DNA of 64,000 nucleotides, taken from the NCBI RefSeq assembly GCF_000218895.1, contig NC_015704.1, positions 29,528-93,527 of the forward strand, read 5' to 3'. How positions within the stretch are numbered: position 1 is the stretch's first letter; the number at the start of each line of letters is the position of its first letter. A model generated the notes under the pieces. It saw only the letters and a list, made by a program, of their open reading frames with translations, did not search any database and had not been told where the DNA came from. Position numbers and translations under genes: made by a program. Below, one piece after another: positions 53,801 through 61,803 of the stretch. The DNA comes from Runella slithyformis DSM 19594 (GTDB lineage Bacteria; Bacteroidota; Bacteroidia; Cytophagales; Spirosomataceae).

Positions 53801-55807
53801 TAAATAATCCTGATATACCTGCGTCGGAATCCAACGTTCACCAAAGTTGAATTCTAATAATTCAAAAGGCACTTTATCGGGTTGGCTTTCCTGTAATGCT
53901 GCTTGGGTTCTGAGAGCTTCGGTATGTTGAGGATTGGTTTCGCAGTAGTCCTCAATGGCTTGCAGTTTCTCAAAAACGTTGCCCGACAACAGCATTTCAC
54001 GGGTTTGATATTCTTCCCGAATCGGGTTATAAAGCAAACGGTCTTGCAATTGGTTCAGCAATTTTTCTTGACTTTGGCCACTGATTTCCTTCATGTATTC
54101 TACATTCACTTTCCCAAACCAATTCAACGAGGCAAGCAAGGCATCCTCAGCGGTTTCAATTCGTTGTTTTTGGGAAAACGCAACGGGTTGCTCGAAAATA
54201 TCAGCTTTGATAAATTGTCCATCTTTGGCTCGTTCCAAGGCCAACAGTTCTTTGCCTTGCGGGTCGAGCAGGACTGTCCCTACGTTTTCTTTGCGGTTCA
54301 ACTCGCCATACTGAATCTTGAATTGGTCATACGATTCGTTAAGTAATTGGCGTAAACCTGCATTTTCGGCTTGAAATTCCTGTTCAAAGTTATACAGTAG
54401 GTGGTAGTTATCTCGAAGCTGAATCAGGCTCTTAACTTTTCCCTGTTGGGTTTTTGATACTTCAAGGGGGCGAAAAAGGGGATTTTTCTCCGCCAATTCA
54501 TAGACCTTGCCTACTTCTCCATTTTGTTCCACCAATGAGCCTTCTTTCAGGTGAGGATATTTAATACCCTCAAAGGGGTGAGGTTCAGTGACTGGCATTG
54601 GTTGAATCGTGGCAAAAAGGTCTAATTGCGGCGTAAGTGGTGCTTTGCCAGTCGAAATACTGACTTTTGCTGTTGGTGCAACGATTTTGAGGTACTGACC
54701 CAAATCCTCGTCCAGCATTTTTTTCAATTCCTGTCCTATGGCTTCGGTGCCACCTTGATGGGTAAAAATTTGGGCGGGTTTTCCGTACTGATCGGTATCA
54801 AATTGCAGTTGGGTGTGCACAATGCGGCTCAGGTCTTCGTAATATTGGTTACCGGGATATTCTCGACGGGTGCTTTGGACGAAAAGCCGCTCCCGTTGGT
54901 TCAAGCTGGCTTTTTCCGTGTCTTTTTGCAGGATAATTAAATCGGTGCCAACGCTCGTACCCGCAAAGTCGGTAAACAAATTGTGGGGCAAACGAACCGA
55001 ACTTACCAGATGAGTATTCCGCATCAAATACTGTCTAATCGGCTCATTACTTTGGCTATTCATCAAAGCATCAGTCGTCAGAAAGGCCACTACCCCACCC
55101 TCTTTGGCCACGTCCACGGCTTTGACAAAAAAATAGCCGTGCAAACTGCGGCAGGCTTGTCGTTTGGTTTTGTCCTTGCTATTGGCAAAGACCGCATCCC
55201 ACACGGCCACGTCGCCAAAGGGAATATTGGAGGCTACCAAGTCGAAGGTATTCAAGTAACGACTGCTGATGTCTTCAAAGCCTTGTTGTTTAACTTGGTT
55301 TTTGCCGTGCAGCGTTTCTAACAGCGTAGCTGTCAGTAGGTCTTTTTCAATCAAAAAAGGATTGGAAAGCGGCAAGCCAACTTGCTGAAAACCATCAGTG
55401 AACTGCCCCAATCCTGCCGAAGGGTCTAAAAAACTATTTACCTCAAATCCTGTATTTCGTATAGCTTCTCCCAAGGCTTCAATCACCGCAGGTGGCGTGT
55501 AAAAGCTTGTCAATACGCTGTTTTTGAGGCTTTGCCAGTATTCTTCGGCTCGTTGTTCTCCTACTTCATTTTCTATTGTTTCCCGCAGTGTTTGCACATA
55601 CGGACGTAGTTCAATATCAGCTTTGGTTTGCCAAGCGTTGTCGTCTTCCAACGGCAAAAGAATGGCTTTGATTCCTCCAAAACCTGCATACTGCCGAATA
55701 AGGTTAGCTTGTTCTTCGGTTGGAACTTTGCTTTCTTTTTGTAATTGCAAAGCAAAGCGAATCGCCTCCGTATTCTGGACGAGGTGGTGTTTGGGATTAA
55801 ACGCCAT
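50819..55807 (-). CDS. DarB-like DNA methylase-helicase fusion
   Basis: A 1662-residue protein. The N-terminal adenine methylase has [11 protein letters not shown] and a variant catalytic segment ASNIPFGD in place of NPPF. A SNF2-type helicase follows near residues 830-1430: [13 protein letters not shown] (Walker A), [10 protein letters not shown] (DEAH-like box) and [16 protein letters not shown] (motif VI). The C-terminus is coiled-coil. Similar methylase-helicase proteins lie on conjugative elements and resemble phage P1 DarB, which shields incoming DNA from restriction. That role is inferred. It overlaps the DUF1896 gene by 11 bases. The NIPF change may weaken methylation. Confidence 0.75.
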   Translation of the reverse strand: MAFNPKHHLVQNTEAIRFALQLQKESKVPTEEQANLIRQYAGFGGIKAILLPLEDDNAWQTKADIELRPYVQTLRETIENEVGEQRAEEYWQSLKNSVLTSFYTPPAVIEALGEAIRNTGFEVNSFLDPSAGLGQFTDGFQQVGLPLSNPFLIEKDLLTATLLETLHGKNQVKQQGFEDISSRYLNTFDLVASNIPFGDVAVWDAVFANSKDKTKRQACRSLHGYFFVKAVDVAKEGGVVAFLTTDALMNSQSNEPIRQYLMRNTHLVSSVRLPHNLFTDFAGTSVGTDLIILQKDTEKASLNQRERLFVQSTRREYPGNQYYEDLSRIVHTQLQFDTDQYGKPAQIFTHQGGTEAIGQELKKMLDEDLGQYLKIVAPTAKVSISTGKAPLTPQLDLFATIQPMPVTEPHPFEGIKYPHLKEGSLVEQNGEVGKVYELAEKNPLFRPLEVSKTQQGKVKSLIQLRDNYHLLYNFEQEFQAENAGLRQLLNESYDQFKIQYGELNRKENVGTVLLDPQGKELLALERAKDGQFIKADIFEQPVAFSQKQRIETAEDALLASLNWFGKVNVEYMKEISGQSQEKLLNQLQDRLLYNPIREEYQTREMLLSGNVFEKLQAIEDYCETNPQHTEALRTQAALQESQPDKVPFELLEFNFGERWIPTQVYQDYLSHLFDIPIRIQYAQSTDTFTVRPIRSAQSNAKVTTEFAVQAQTRTYDGLDLAEYALLNTNPHITKKLYDGGQEVTVKDQEKTQLAASKIEQIRNHFPTWLNEQPQELKTDIEQRYNQLFNCYVKPQYDGQHQQFPHLNYKNLGIPSLYQSQKDAVWMLLQNEGGVADHEVGSGKTLIMCVAAYEMKRLGIVNKPMIIGLKANVHQIAETFQSAYPEAKLLYPQAGDFSPENRVKLFNDIKNNNWDCIILTHDQFGKIPQSPKIQQKTVQAELTNVELDLEVMRQQNNEVSKAALKGLEKRKANLTVEMSRINHQLKEKRDDVPDFQQMGIDHLFIDESHRFKNLMFTTRHNRVAGLGNQEGSQKAINLLYAIRTMQKRKDKDLCATFLSGTTISNSLTELYLIFKYLRPKELQKQNIVNFDAWAAVYAKKTTDFEFSVTNNLIQKERFRYFIKVPELAMFYNQITDFRTADMIGIERPKLNQKLVHVPPTPQQEDFIHKLMNFAETGDATLLGRPKLSEGEEAVKMLIATNYAKKMALDMRLLNPHYDDHPNNKVSQCAKKIAEHYEQTKQHKGTQLVFSDLGTYKPHQWNVYSELKRKLVEDYQIPPNEIKFIQECKNEAQRTKLFADTNAGKVRILVGSTEMLGTGVNVQQRIVALHHLDIPWKPSELDQRIGRGVRKGNEIAKLYGNQVHNYVYAVEKTLDNYKFNLLQNKSLFISQIKNSNLATRRIDEGSLDEKNGMNFSEYIAILSGNTDLLEKAKIEKRLGRLESDLLIYNKDVVQAKQRLEGKERQVGKGETQLKKVEADQIYLERINAYDENGKQKGQLVILDLDSKDPKEIGKKLIIIDKNYRNSEPKVVGELHGFKLEVTTVTNFVEGYAQRENHFSVVSPNGIKYQHNGGQMPRTPEIAAQFVHNALEKIPKIVEDQKKRLVDFKKDIDQLKEFVSKPWPHKHELSQLRQDLQSIERKIQSSLTEKVSEKKEEKRVGFKVK

Positions 55808-56234
55808 GCGTTTGAATCAAATTTTCAAGTTGACTGATAATTAAATGGTAGCAGAGTCGCTGATTCTCGCCCGATTTTGATTCGTACTTCTGTACAAGCC
55901 TTTCAAGTAGGGGGCAAATAGCGATGAGAAAGGTTTGCCGTTTATCTGATGCGGTTAGTCTTTGATAGTCAGACAGAAACTCTGTTTCGAGCAAATTATT
56001 CAAAAATGAATATGTTGAAAAAGACAGCCCATTGGTGAGTTCAGTAATGGCTATCTCTTGGGCTTGTAAAACATCCTTACCTGATAATCGTTCCTGCTCA
56101 AAAATAGAAGCAGCCTGATTTGCTCGCTCTGATACAAGATTCTCTATTTCTTCTGGGGTGAGTCTTGCCAACAAATCAGAAAAATCGCTTTGCAGATAGC
56201 TCTGTAAGTATAGGGTAAAGTAATCCTGTTCCAT
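55797..56234 (-). CDS. DUF1896-family plasmid/ICE protein
   Basis: 145 residues from the ATG at 56234; the longer frame to 56297 overlaps the primase gene. It is alpha-helical, starting [20 protein letters not shown], with [20 protein letters not shown] and [20 protein letters not shown], the DUF1896 pattern typical of Bacteroidota conjugative elements. It starts 7 bp after the primase-like stop and overlaps the methylase-helicase gene by 11 bases. Function unknown. Confidence 0.72.
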   Translation of the reverse strand: MEQDYFTLYLQSYLQSDFSDLLARLTPEEIENLVSERANQAASIFEQERLSGKDVLQAQEIAITELTNGLSFSTYSFLNNLLETEFLSDYQRLTASDKRQTFLIAICPLLERLVQKYESKSGENQRLCYHLIISQLENLIQTHGV

Positions 56235-56241
56235 TTTTTTA

Positions 56242-58563
56242 TCAAAAACCAATTTTGTTCTTTCCCTGCCCAAACCCCTGCCCCTGTGATTCAGCATTTT
56301 TTATTTCCTCCTGTTTTGATTTTTGAATCTCTTGACAGGGTTTAATCACAGGTGGTTCGGGTAATTTAAGATTATGAGATGATGGTAGCGCCTGACCATT
56401 GCGCTCCTTTAATACAGCGTTCAAATCTTTTTGCTGACGAGTGGGGCGAACGATTTGAAATAGTTTTTGTCCTTGCCGTTTTTCTATTTCATCACTAATA
56501 CGATTCAATGCTTTGGTCAATAGTTTAGTGTCATTCGGAAAGTGAATAATGGTACGGGTAATCATGTATTTCATGTTTTCATCCAACATCGTTTCCCGCT
56601 GGAACTCATTGATTTTCTTTTCTTTATCGTTCAAATCCGTGCTGTATCTTTTCACAAACAAGTTCATGTCTTCGACCAAATCTTTTATAAAGCCTTCGTT
56701 TAGCTCCTGCGCTTTTCTTGCTCCCAACGCTAAGGGGTAGCGAAGCTCCAAGTTCAACCGATTTGTTCCGACGGATTCTTGGTTTTCGGTATTTCCCTCC
56801 GTTTTTTTTGTTTGATGATTAATAGGAGATGAATAGGTCAAGTAGGGTTTAATCTTCATCTCGGGGTTTTCGGACGGGTGGTCCAAGGCCAAGTAATTTA
56901 CCGCAAATCGTAGTCCCGCATTATCGCCATCCTGTGCAATCACTAATTGAGCTTGCGGATTTCGGTTGAGAATTTCTTGCAAAAAAGCCACTTGTTTCCC
57001 GCCAGGTTGCCCACCCGTAGCGACGTAAAAACGTCGTTCATCGGCTTGTTCGGGGTTCAACTGTTTTAATGAAATCGCATCAATGGCTGATTCTGAAATG
57101 ATTATTCGTTGAACGGGGGCTTCATAAAACCCCGTTTTTGCTTGCTCAATAGGCAAAAAAGCACGCTTTTCATCCCCTAATTCTCCAAATAAAAATACCA
57201 CGTTTTTAGCATCTTGGCGGTAAATCGTACCAATAGTCCCCTGTAAAATTTCTTGCCCTTTTTCGTCTTTCAGTGCTTCTTTTGCCTCAAAAAACCGATT
57301 TGAGTGCCATAAAGCCTCTCCTCGCTCCCCTTCTGGAAATGCTTTATAAGCCAAATTCCGAATATCCATTGACGCAATGTTCCCGTCACGGGCATACATG
57401 GGGAAGGCTGTATTCACGTGCCGAATCACACCGGTATCAAACGCTACGTTTTTGATTCGTCCCTCAAATTCTTTGGAAAAAAGTGTCTGTTTTTCAATAG
57501 CCCGTCCTTCTAAATATTCGGTATCAGTCAACGGGGCAATCTGATATTTGCTGTACAAATCCTGCTCTCGAAGGAGCGTATCTTTCAAGAAATAATTGGC
57601 AGGGACTTCAATCATTGGCTCAACCATGCGCTTCCTTTCGGCGAATCCATCTTGCATCATGATTGAGTCAATTTTCTGAAAAATATGGCGGTAGTTTCCG
57701 TGTTCCATTCGTTCCATGAACTTAAAAATATCGCCTTTAAATTGCGAGTCGTTTAAATCCACAAAAAACTTTGTCCCGTAATCCTTTACGGCTGCTACTG
57801 CCAAACGTTGCTTATCGCCTTTGATTCCTGTTTCGTATAGCCGCCAAGCATCGTTGGGGCGAGACTTCTTTTTATCTAACTGATAACCATAATGTTGCAG
57901 TACAATTTCTAAATCTAACTCCTGCTTTATTTGGCTCAAATCTCGGGTCATGCGTCCGCCTTTTCGTTGAGTTTGGGATGATATAGCTACTTTATCTCGC
58001 TCAGTAATTTCGCTACCATCAGGCTTTTTTAAGGTCAAATCATTTTTAATAGCAAATCGCTCAATAGTTTCCAGATTCCAAGCCTTATGAACCGACTTTG
58101 ATTCTTGCACATTGTGATACAAGTCGTTCATATTTAACTGCTTGTACCCAACAGAACCATCTAATTTACCCGTTTGACTTGGCAAATACGCTCGGCCTTT
58201 TTCGCTTCGTTGATACACCTCTTTAAACTCAGCAGGATGAAAGCCACTGATTGCGGGATAAACAGCAACTCGTACTTCACCACTGCCCAGCGTTAAAGTA
58301 CGTTTGGCTTCTGGATTGGCAACGACGCTCTGAGGCAATTGAGTAATGCTCCTTGCCCCGTACATATTTTTGATGGCCTTATTGCACCTTTCAACATTAT
58401 CGGGTGTAGGTTCAATCCAGAGTTGAACATTTCCAATCGTGCGGCTATTATCAAGGCCATTTAAAGCAAAATCACCGAATGCGATGTAGCGCACTGATTC
58501 TTTGTTTAAATGTCGAAGGATGGCTAATTGCTCTCTCGAAGCTCGGTTTTTGACATCTTGCAT
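56242..58563 (-). CDS. DUF3991/TOPRIM primase-like protein of conjugative elements
   Basis: 773 residues. The middle region (about 210-450) resembles the DUF3991 N-terminal part of plasmid TOPRIM proteins (QHYGYQLDKKKSRPNDAWRL). The TOPRIM part follows with IIISESAIDAISLKQL and later LVIAQDGDNAGLRFAVNYL, which carry the E and DxD metal ligands. It probably primes or processes single-stranded plasmid DNA after transfer. The C-terminus is basic and Gln/Lys-rich. It lies 20 bp after a small unknown gene. The N-terminal 150 residues have no recognised domain. Confidence 0.8.
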   Translation of the reverse strand: MQDVKNRASREQLAILRHLNKESVRYIAFGDFALNGLDNSRTIGNVQLWIEPTPDNVERCNKAIKNMYGARSITQLPQSVVANPEAKRTLTLGSGEVRVAVYPAISGFHPAEFKEVYQRSEKGRAYLPSQTGKLDGSVGYKQLNMNDLYHNVQESKSVHKAWNLETIERFAIKNDLTLKKPDGSEITERDKVAISSQTQRKGGRMTRDLSQIKQELDLEIVLQHYGYQLDKKKSRPNDAWRLYETGIKGDKQRLAVAAVKDYGTKFFVDLNDSQFKGDIFKFMERMEHGNYRHIFQKIDSIMMQDGFAERKRMVEPMIEVPANYFLKDTLLREQDLYSKYQIAPLTDTEYLEGRAIEKQTLFSKEFEGRIKNVAFDTGVIRHVNTAFPMYARDGNIASMDIRNLAYKAFPEGERGEALWHSNRFFEAKEALKDEKGQEILQGTIGTIYRQDAKNVVFLFGELGDEKRAFLPIEQAKTGFYEAPVQRIIISESAIDAISLKQLNPEQADERRFYVATGGQPGGKQVAFLQEILNRNPQAQLVIAQDGDNAGLRFAVNYLALDHPSENPEMKIKPYLTYSSPINHQTKKTEGNTENQESVGTNRLNLELRYPLALGARKAQELNEGFIKDLVEDMNLFVKRYSTDLNDKEKKINEFQRETMLDENMKYMITRTIIHFPNDTKLLTKALNRISDEIEKRQGQKLFQIVRPTRQQKDLNAVLKERNGQALPSSHNLKLPEPPVIKPCQEIQKSKQEEIKNAESQGQGFGQGKNKIGF

Positions 58564-58583
58564 GGTCTTTTCGGACTTAGAGG

Positions 58584-58865
58584 TTAGTCAGGAATTTCAA
58601 AACCACCGTCGGGTTCATTGACATCGAACAGTGAGTTTAACAAGTCTTTGGTATCGAAAAGGGTATCCAAATGAGCTGTATAGAGTAGATTTTGTTCGTC
58701 ATTAGAGAGTGATTCCCATAGTTCAGGGTCGTTGATAGAAGCATTTATCACATATTTACTTGGGTCGAGCGGTTCTTCACCGTCAGCAATGTAAAGCGGC
58801 TGAATAGCTACGTTGATTCGTTCGGCCCCGTACCTTTTTGTTAGGTCATTAAGAGATAACATCAT
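58584..58865 (-). CDS. Small acidic protein of unknown function
   Basis: 93 residues from an ATG at 58865 (a second ATG follows at 58862; the earlier TTG is less likely). It is acidic with no named domain (LNDLTKRYGAERINVAIQPL, then PDGGFEIPD at the end). It is the first gene of the primase, DUF1896, methylase-helicase operon and lies 20 bp upstream of the primase gene. Confidence 0.5.
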   Translation of the reverse strand: MMLSLNDLTKRYGAERINVAIQPLYIADGEEPLDPSKYVINASINDPELWESLSNDEQNLLYTAHLDTLFDTKDLLNSLFDVNEPDGGFEIPD

Positions 58866-58966
58866 CAATTGTTATGGATTAGCAGTTGAAAAATGGCTCA
58901 ACTTATTTTTCAATCACAAAGTAAGTTAAGTCATTTTAATAAAACAAATTATTTATTTTTGCCTTT

Positions 58967-59584
58967 ATGATTAAATATATATTGAAAATAATCTTATTTT
59001 TATTTCCAATAATAACCAACGCCCAAGCAGTGTTAGATAGTATTCTGCACTCAGAAAGGTCGTTAATGAGCGAATTACAACGATTATCTCATGCCGAGAT
59101 TATTCGTCAATTTCCTTATTTTTTTGAATCAAATCCAGTCGTGGCTTTTACAATTCCCTGCCTACCACCTGTTGGTTTTTGGGAGGGAAACCGAATTTCT
59201 TCGGGATTCGGCTGGCGTAAACATCCATTGAAGGGCAAGTTTCAGCACCATAGCGGAATTGACATTGCAGGAAACTATCAATATGTCCGAACGACAGCAA
59301 CAGGTTTAGTAGAGCAAGTGGGCTATGATAACGCCCTCGGTTTATTTGTTATTGTCAATCATGGCAACTCATATCAGACCATTTATGGTCATTTGGCTGA
59401 TATTCAGGTGAAAAAAAATCAATTTTTAAACGTTGGAGAGAAGATTGGAATATTGGGAAGCACAGGTCATTCCACGGGGAAACACTTACATTATGCCATC
59501 AAGAAAAACAGTATTTATGTAAATCCTGCTGAATACCTGACCCTCGGAATTCGATTTTTGGAAGGTTATTTTCATAAACAATAA
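58967..59584 (+). CDS. Secreted M23-family (LytM) peptidase
   Basis: 205 residues with a signal peptide (IIKIILFLFPIITNAQ-like start, about residues 1-20). The M23 fold has HHSGIDIAG (zinc His and Asp) and GKHLHYAIKKN with the HxH pair, plus IYGHLADI. It should cut peptidoglycan cross-links, and such enzymes are common in conjugative elements, where they open the wall for the transfer machine. It is a lone plus-strand gene between two minus-strand units; the TATTTTTG 6 bp before the ATG is too close to serve as its promoter. Confidence 0.85.
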   Translation: MIKYILKIILFLFPIITNAQAVLDSILHSERSLMSELQRLSHAEIIRQFPYFFESNPVVAFTIPCLPPVGFWEGNRISSGFGWRKHPLKGKFQHHSGIDIAGNYQYVRTTATGLVEQVGYDNALGLFVIVNHGNSYQTIYGHLADIQVKKNQFLNVGEKIGILGSTGHSTGKHLHYAIKKNSIYVNPAEYLTLGIRFLEGYFHKQ

Positions 59585-59586
59585 TC

Positions 59587-59661
59587 TGCAATATATTACA
59601 CTTTTCAATAAAAATACCCTAACAAATACTTGCAATATCATCAAAAAGGCATTATATTGCA
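59587..59661. promoter_or_regulatory. Repeated TGCAATAT operator sites before the hipBST-like operon
   Basis: TGCAATAT occurs at 59587-59594 and 59631-59638, and its reverse complement ATATTGCA at 59654-59661; the latter two form an inverted repeat with a 15-base spacer. They end 18 bp before the hipB ATG at 59679, where a HipB-type repressor would bind its own promoter. Confidence 0.5.
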
Positions 59662-59678
59662 CATTCAAATCGAAATTT

Positions 59679-59882
59679 ATGAACCTTGTTCAAGTAGGTG
59701 AAACCATCAAGCAACGGCGGCAACGGCTTGACATTAGGCAAAACGACTTAGCCGACTTGGCCGAGGTGGGACTTCGTACCCTGATTGCCATTGAAAACGG
59801 GACAGGTAATCCATCGTTTGAAACGCTTACCAAGATTGTTGATGTGCTGGGTTTAGAACTTAACCTGACTGTTAAATCATGA
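59679..59882 (+). CDS. hipB: HipB-like XRE antitoxin/repressor
   Basis: 67 residues, essentially one helix-turn-helix (KQRRQRLDIRQNDLADLAEV, ENGTGNPSFETLTKI), as in HipB of HipBA and HipBST. It overlaps the next gene by four bases (ATGA) and is preceded by TGCAATAT repeats that are candidate operators. It would repress the operon and, with HipS, bind the toxin. Small size and position first in the operon fit HipB. Known HipBST order is B-S-T, matched here. Confidence 0.85.
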   Translation: MNLVQVGETIKQRRQRLDIRQNDLADLAEVGLRTLIAIENGTGNPSFETLTKIVDVLGLELNLTVKS

Positions 59883-60220
59883 GAAAGGCTACCGTTTATC
59901 TTAATCAGGAAGCGGTAGGCGAACTGACTGAATCGTCTGACGGTTTCATTTTTCGGTATGATGACAATTATATTGCTCGCCCCAACGCCCGTGCGTTGAG
60001 TTTGACGATGCCTATTTCTCAGCAAAAATTCAAGTCGTCTTATTTGTTCCCTTTTTTCTATGGGCTGCTATCCGAAGGTTACAATCGTGCGGTGCAATGC
60101 CGATTGCTTAAAATTGATGAAAACGACGATTTTGGGCTTTTGCTGGCCATAGCCCACACCGATACAGTTGGGGCAGTGCGGGTGATAGAGCAAACTAAAA
60201 ACCTGACTTTTGAAGCATGA
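59879..60220 (+). CDS. hipS: HipS-like protein (HipA N-terminal subdomain as a separate gene)
   Basis: 113 residues equal to the first subdomain of HipA (couple_hipA): VYLNQEAVGELTESSDGFIF, SLTMPISQQKFKS and LFPFFYGLLSEGYNRA. In HipBST systems this part is split off as HipS and acts as the antitoxin. It overlaps both neighbours by four bases. The tripartite layout is clear; which protein neutralises the toxin here is inferred from the described HipBST system. Confidence 0.82.
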   Translation: MRKATVYLNQEAVGELTESSDGFIFRYDDNYIARPNARALSLTMPISQQKFKSSYLFPFFYGLLSEGYNRAVQCRLLKIDENDDFGLLLAIAHTDTVGAVRVIEQTKNLTFEA

Positions 60221-61230
60221 AAACAATCGTTTGTCCTTCCACCCTGCAATCAGGCTTCGACACTTACAGCCCCAATACTCGAAAATCGCTTTTCGACGGG
60301 AGTCGGGTTTCACATATCTTAGCCTTTAAACACCAAGACATCAGAACCACAGCCTTTCAGGGTTTTGGTCAATCGTTTCGACAGCTTTCTATTTCGGGAG
60401 TACAAGAAAAATATGGGTTAGTTCTCGAAGGTAATATATTAAGGCTACCAGAACCAAATGAACAAACACACTACATTCTAAAACCCATTCCACCCGATTT
60501 ACCCAACGCAAGTGAAATTCCTGCTAATGAACACTTGACCATGCAAATTGCCAAGCAAGTATATGGTATTCCAACGGCGGTCAATGGTTTGATTTTCTTT
60601 ACCGACAAAGAACCTGCTTTACTCATCAAACGATTTGATTTTCGTCCTGATGGTTCAAAATGGCGGCAGGAAGATTTTGCATCATTATCAGGCAGAACTA
60701 AGCAAACCGCAGGATTAGATTATAAATATGAAGGAAGCTACGAAGAAATAGCTCAATTAATCAGACAACATTTGCCCGCTTATCGGGTAGAGACAGAGAA
60801 ATTTTTTCGATTGGTTTTGTTCAATTATTTGTTTTCGAACGGAGATGCTCACCTCAAAAACTTCTCTATTATTGAAACCCTCGACGGTGATTTTGTATTG
60901 AGCCCTGCTTACTACTTGATTTGTACTCGCTTACATCTCACTGATTCGGATATGGCATTAAAAGACGGTCTTTTTAGTCATGATTACGAAACAGATAGCT
61001 TCACCGCCAATGCTTTTTACGCTTTCGATGATTTTCTGGTATTTGGCACTCGTATTGGCATTGCCGAAAAACGAGTACGTCAGCAATTGATTCTTTTTCA
61101 AAAAGACTACGAGAAAGTACGGGCCTTAACACAAAATTCTTGGTTGAGTGATGCTGCCAAGGCCACGTACTTAGCTTGTTATGAATCTCGGTTGCAGCGA
61201 TTAAATTACGCTTTCAAGATGAACAAGTAG
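60217..61230 (+). CDS. hipT: HipT-like Ser/Thr kinase toxin with altered Mg-binding residue
   Basis: 337 residues, the HipA kinase core. The Gly-rich loop has the SIS pair (LSISGVQEKYG, S58 and S60) where HipT is autophosphorylated. The catalytic segment is SNGDAHLKN (D210, N215). The DFG-like position, normally SPAYDL, reads SPAYYL: Tyr at residue 233 (codon 60913-60915, TAC) replaces the Mg-binding Asp. This should disable phosphotransfer. The rest is intact with normal length and order after hipB-hipS. Natural inactivation, sequencing error or altered function are possible. Confidence 0.85.
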   Translation: MKTIVCPSTLQSGFDTYSPNTRKSLFDGSRVSHILAFKHQDIRTTAFQGFGQSFRQLSISGVQEKYGLVLEGNILRLPEPNEQTHYILKPIPPDLPNASEIPANEHLTMQIAKQVYGIPTAVNGLIFFTDKEPALLIKRFDFRPDGSKWRQEDFASLSGRTKQTAGLDYKYEGSYEEIAQLIRQHLPAYRVETEKFFRLVLFNYLFSNGDAHLKNFSIIETLDGDFVLSPAYYLICTRLHLTDSDMALKDGLFSHDYETDSFTANAFYAFDDFLVFGTRIGIAEKRVRQQLILFQKDYEKVRALTQNSWLSDAAKATYLACYESRLQRLNYAFKMNK

Positions 61231-61235
61231 GAAAA

Positions 61236-61760
61236 TCAGAAAAACAAATCCTTCAATTCTTCACTCGTATATTTATCACTTTGAAGCAATTGATAGTAAG
61301 AATACGCCTTGTTAATAAGCGTATCAGTATATTGTAACGAAATAAAATTGACTCCATTTTCGTACAAAAATGACTGATATTGCAACAAATTCTTGGCATT
61401 TCCACGGCCTGAGTACATATTTTTGAAGTTATGATACTCAATACCCACTATTTCGGCCAATTGTTTGAGGTTCATTTTCTTGATATTTTCAAGCGTAGTC
61501 GTATCAGCCCGTTCAAAAATAGCGTCGGTCATGCGTCGGTTCTTATACACAAAAAACGAGTACGTAAATACCAACTTCCAGTAGTATTCACTTGCTTCGG
61601 GGTGTTCTTTCACAATTGTTAATTTGGCTTGCAATTCGGCTTGTTCTTCGGGCTTTTCCGAAGCTATTTGCAAGGTTTTCAGTACGTCTTCTCCTACCAA
61701 AATAGGGTTGTAGCTACCTTTCTCATCGGCAGCTAACTTAGGTCTTCCTCGTGGGTTCAT
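61236..61760 (-). CDS. Unknown protein with AT-hook-like N-terminus
   Basis: 174 residues. The N-terminus NPRGRPKLAADEKG resembles an AT-hook, suggesting DNA binding. The rest is helical, with YSFFVYKNRRMTDAIFER and LKQLAEIVGIEYHNFKNMY, possibly a helix-turn-helix. No named family recognised. It converges with hipT and is 43 bp upstream of the mobC stop in the same direction as mobC; a partner role in mobilisation is a guess from position. Confidence 0.5.
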   Translation of the reverse strand: MNPRGRPKLAADEKGSYNPILVGEDVLKTLQIASEKPEEQAELQAKLTIVKEHPEASEYYWKLVFTYSFFVYKNRRMTDAIFERADTTTLENIKKMNLKQLAEIVGIEYHNFKNMYSGRGNAKNLLQYQSFLYENGVNFISLQYTDTLINKAYSYYQLLQSDKYTSEELKDLFF

Positions 61761-61803
61761 TGGTTACAAATTTTCAAAGTGGTCCGCCAATGCGGTGGTT
61801 AGA

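Noticed and set aside
58954..58961. TATTTTTG, a perfect -7 box just before the M23 peptidase gene
   Set aside because: It ends six bases before the ATG, too close unless the message is leaderless; AT-rich DNA makes chance matches likely.
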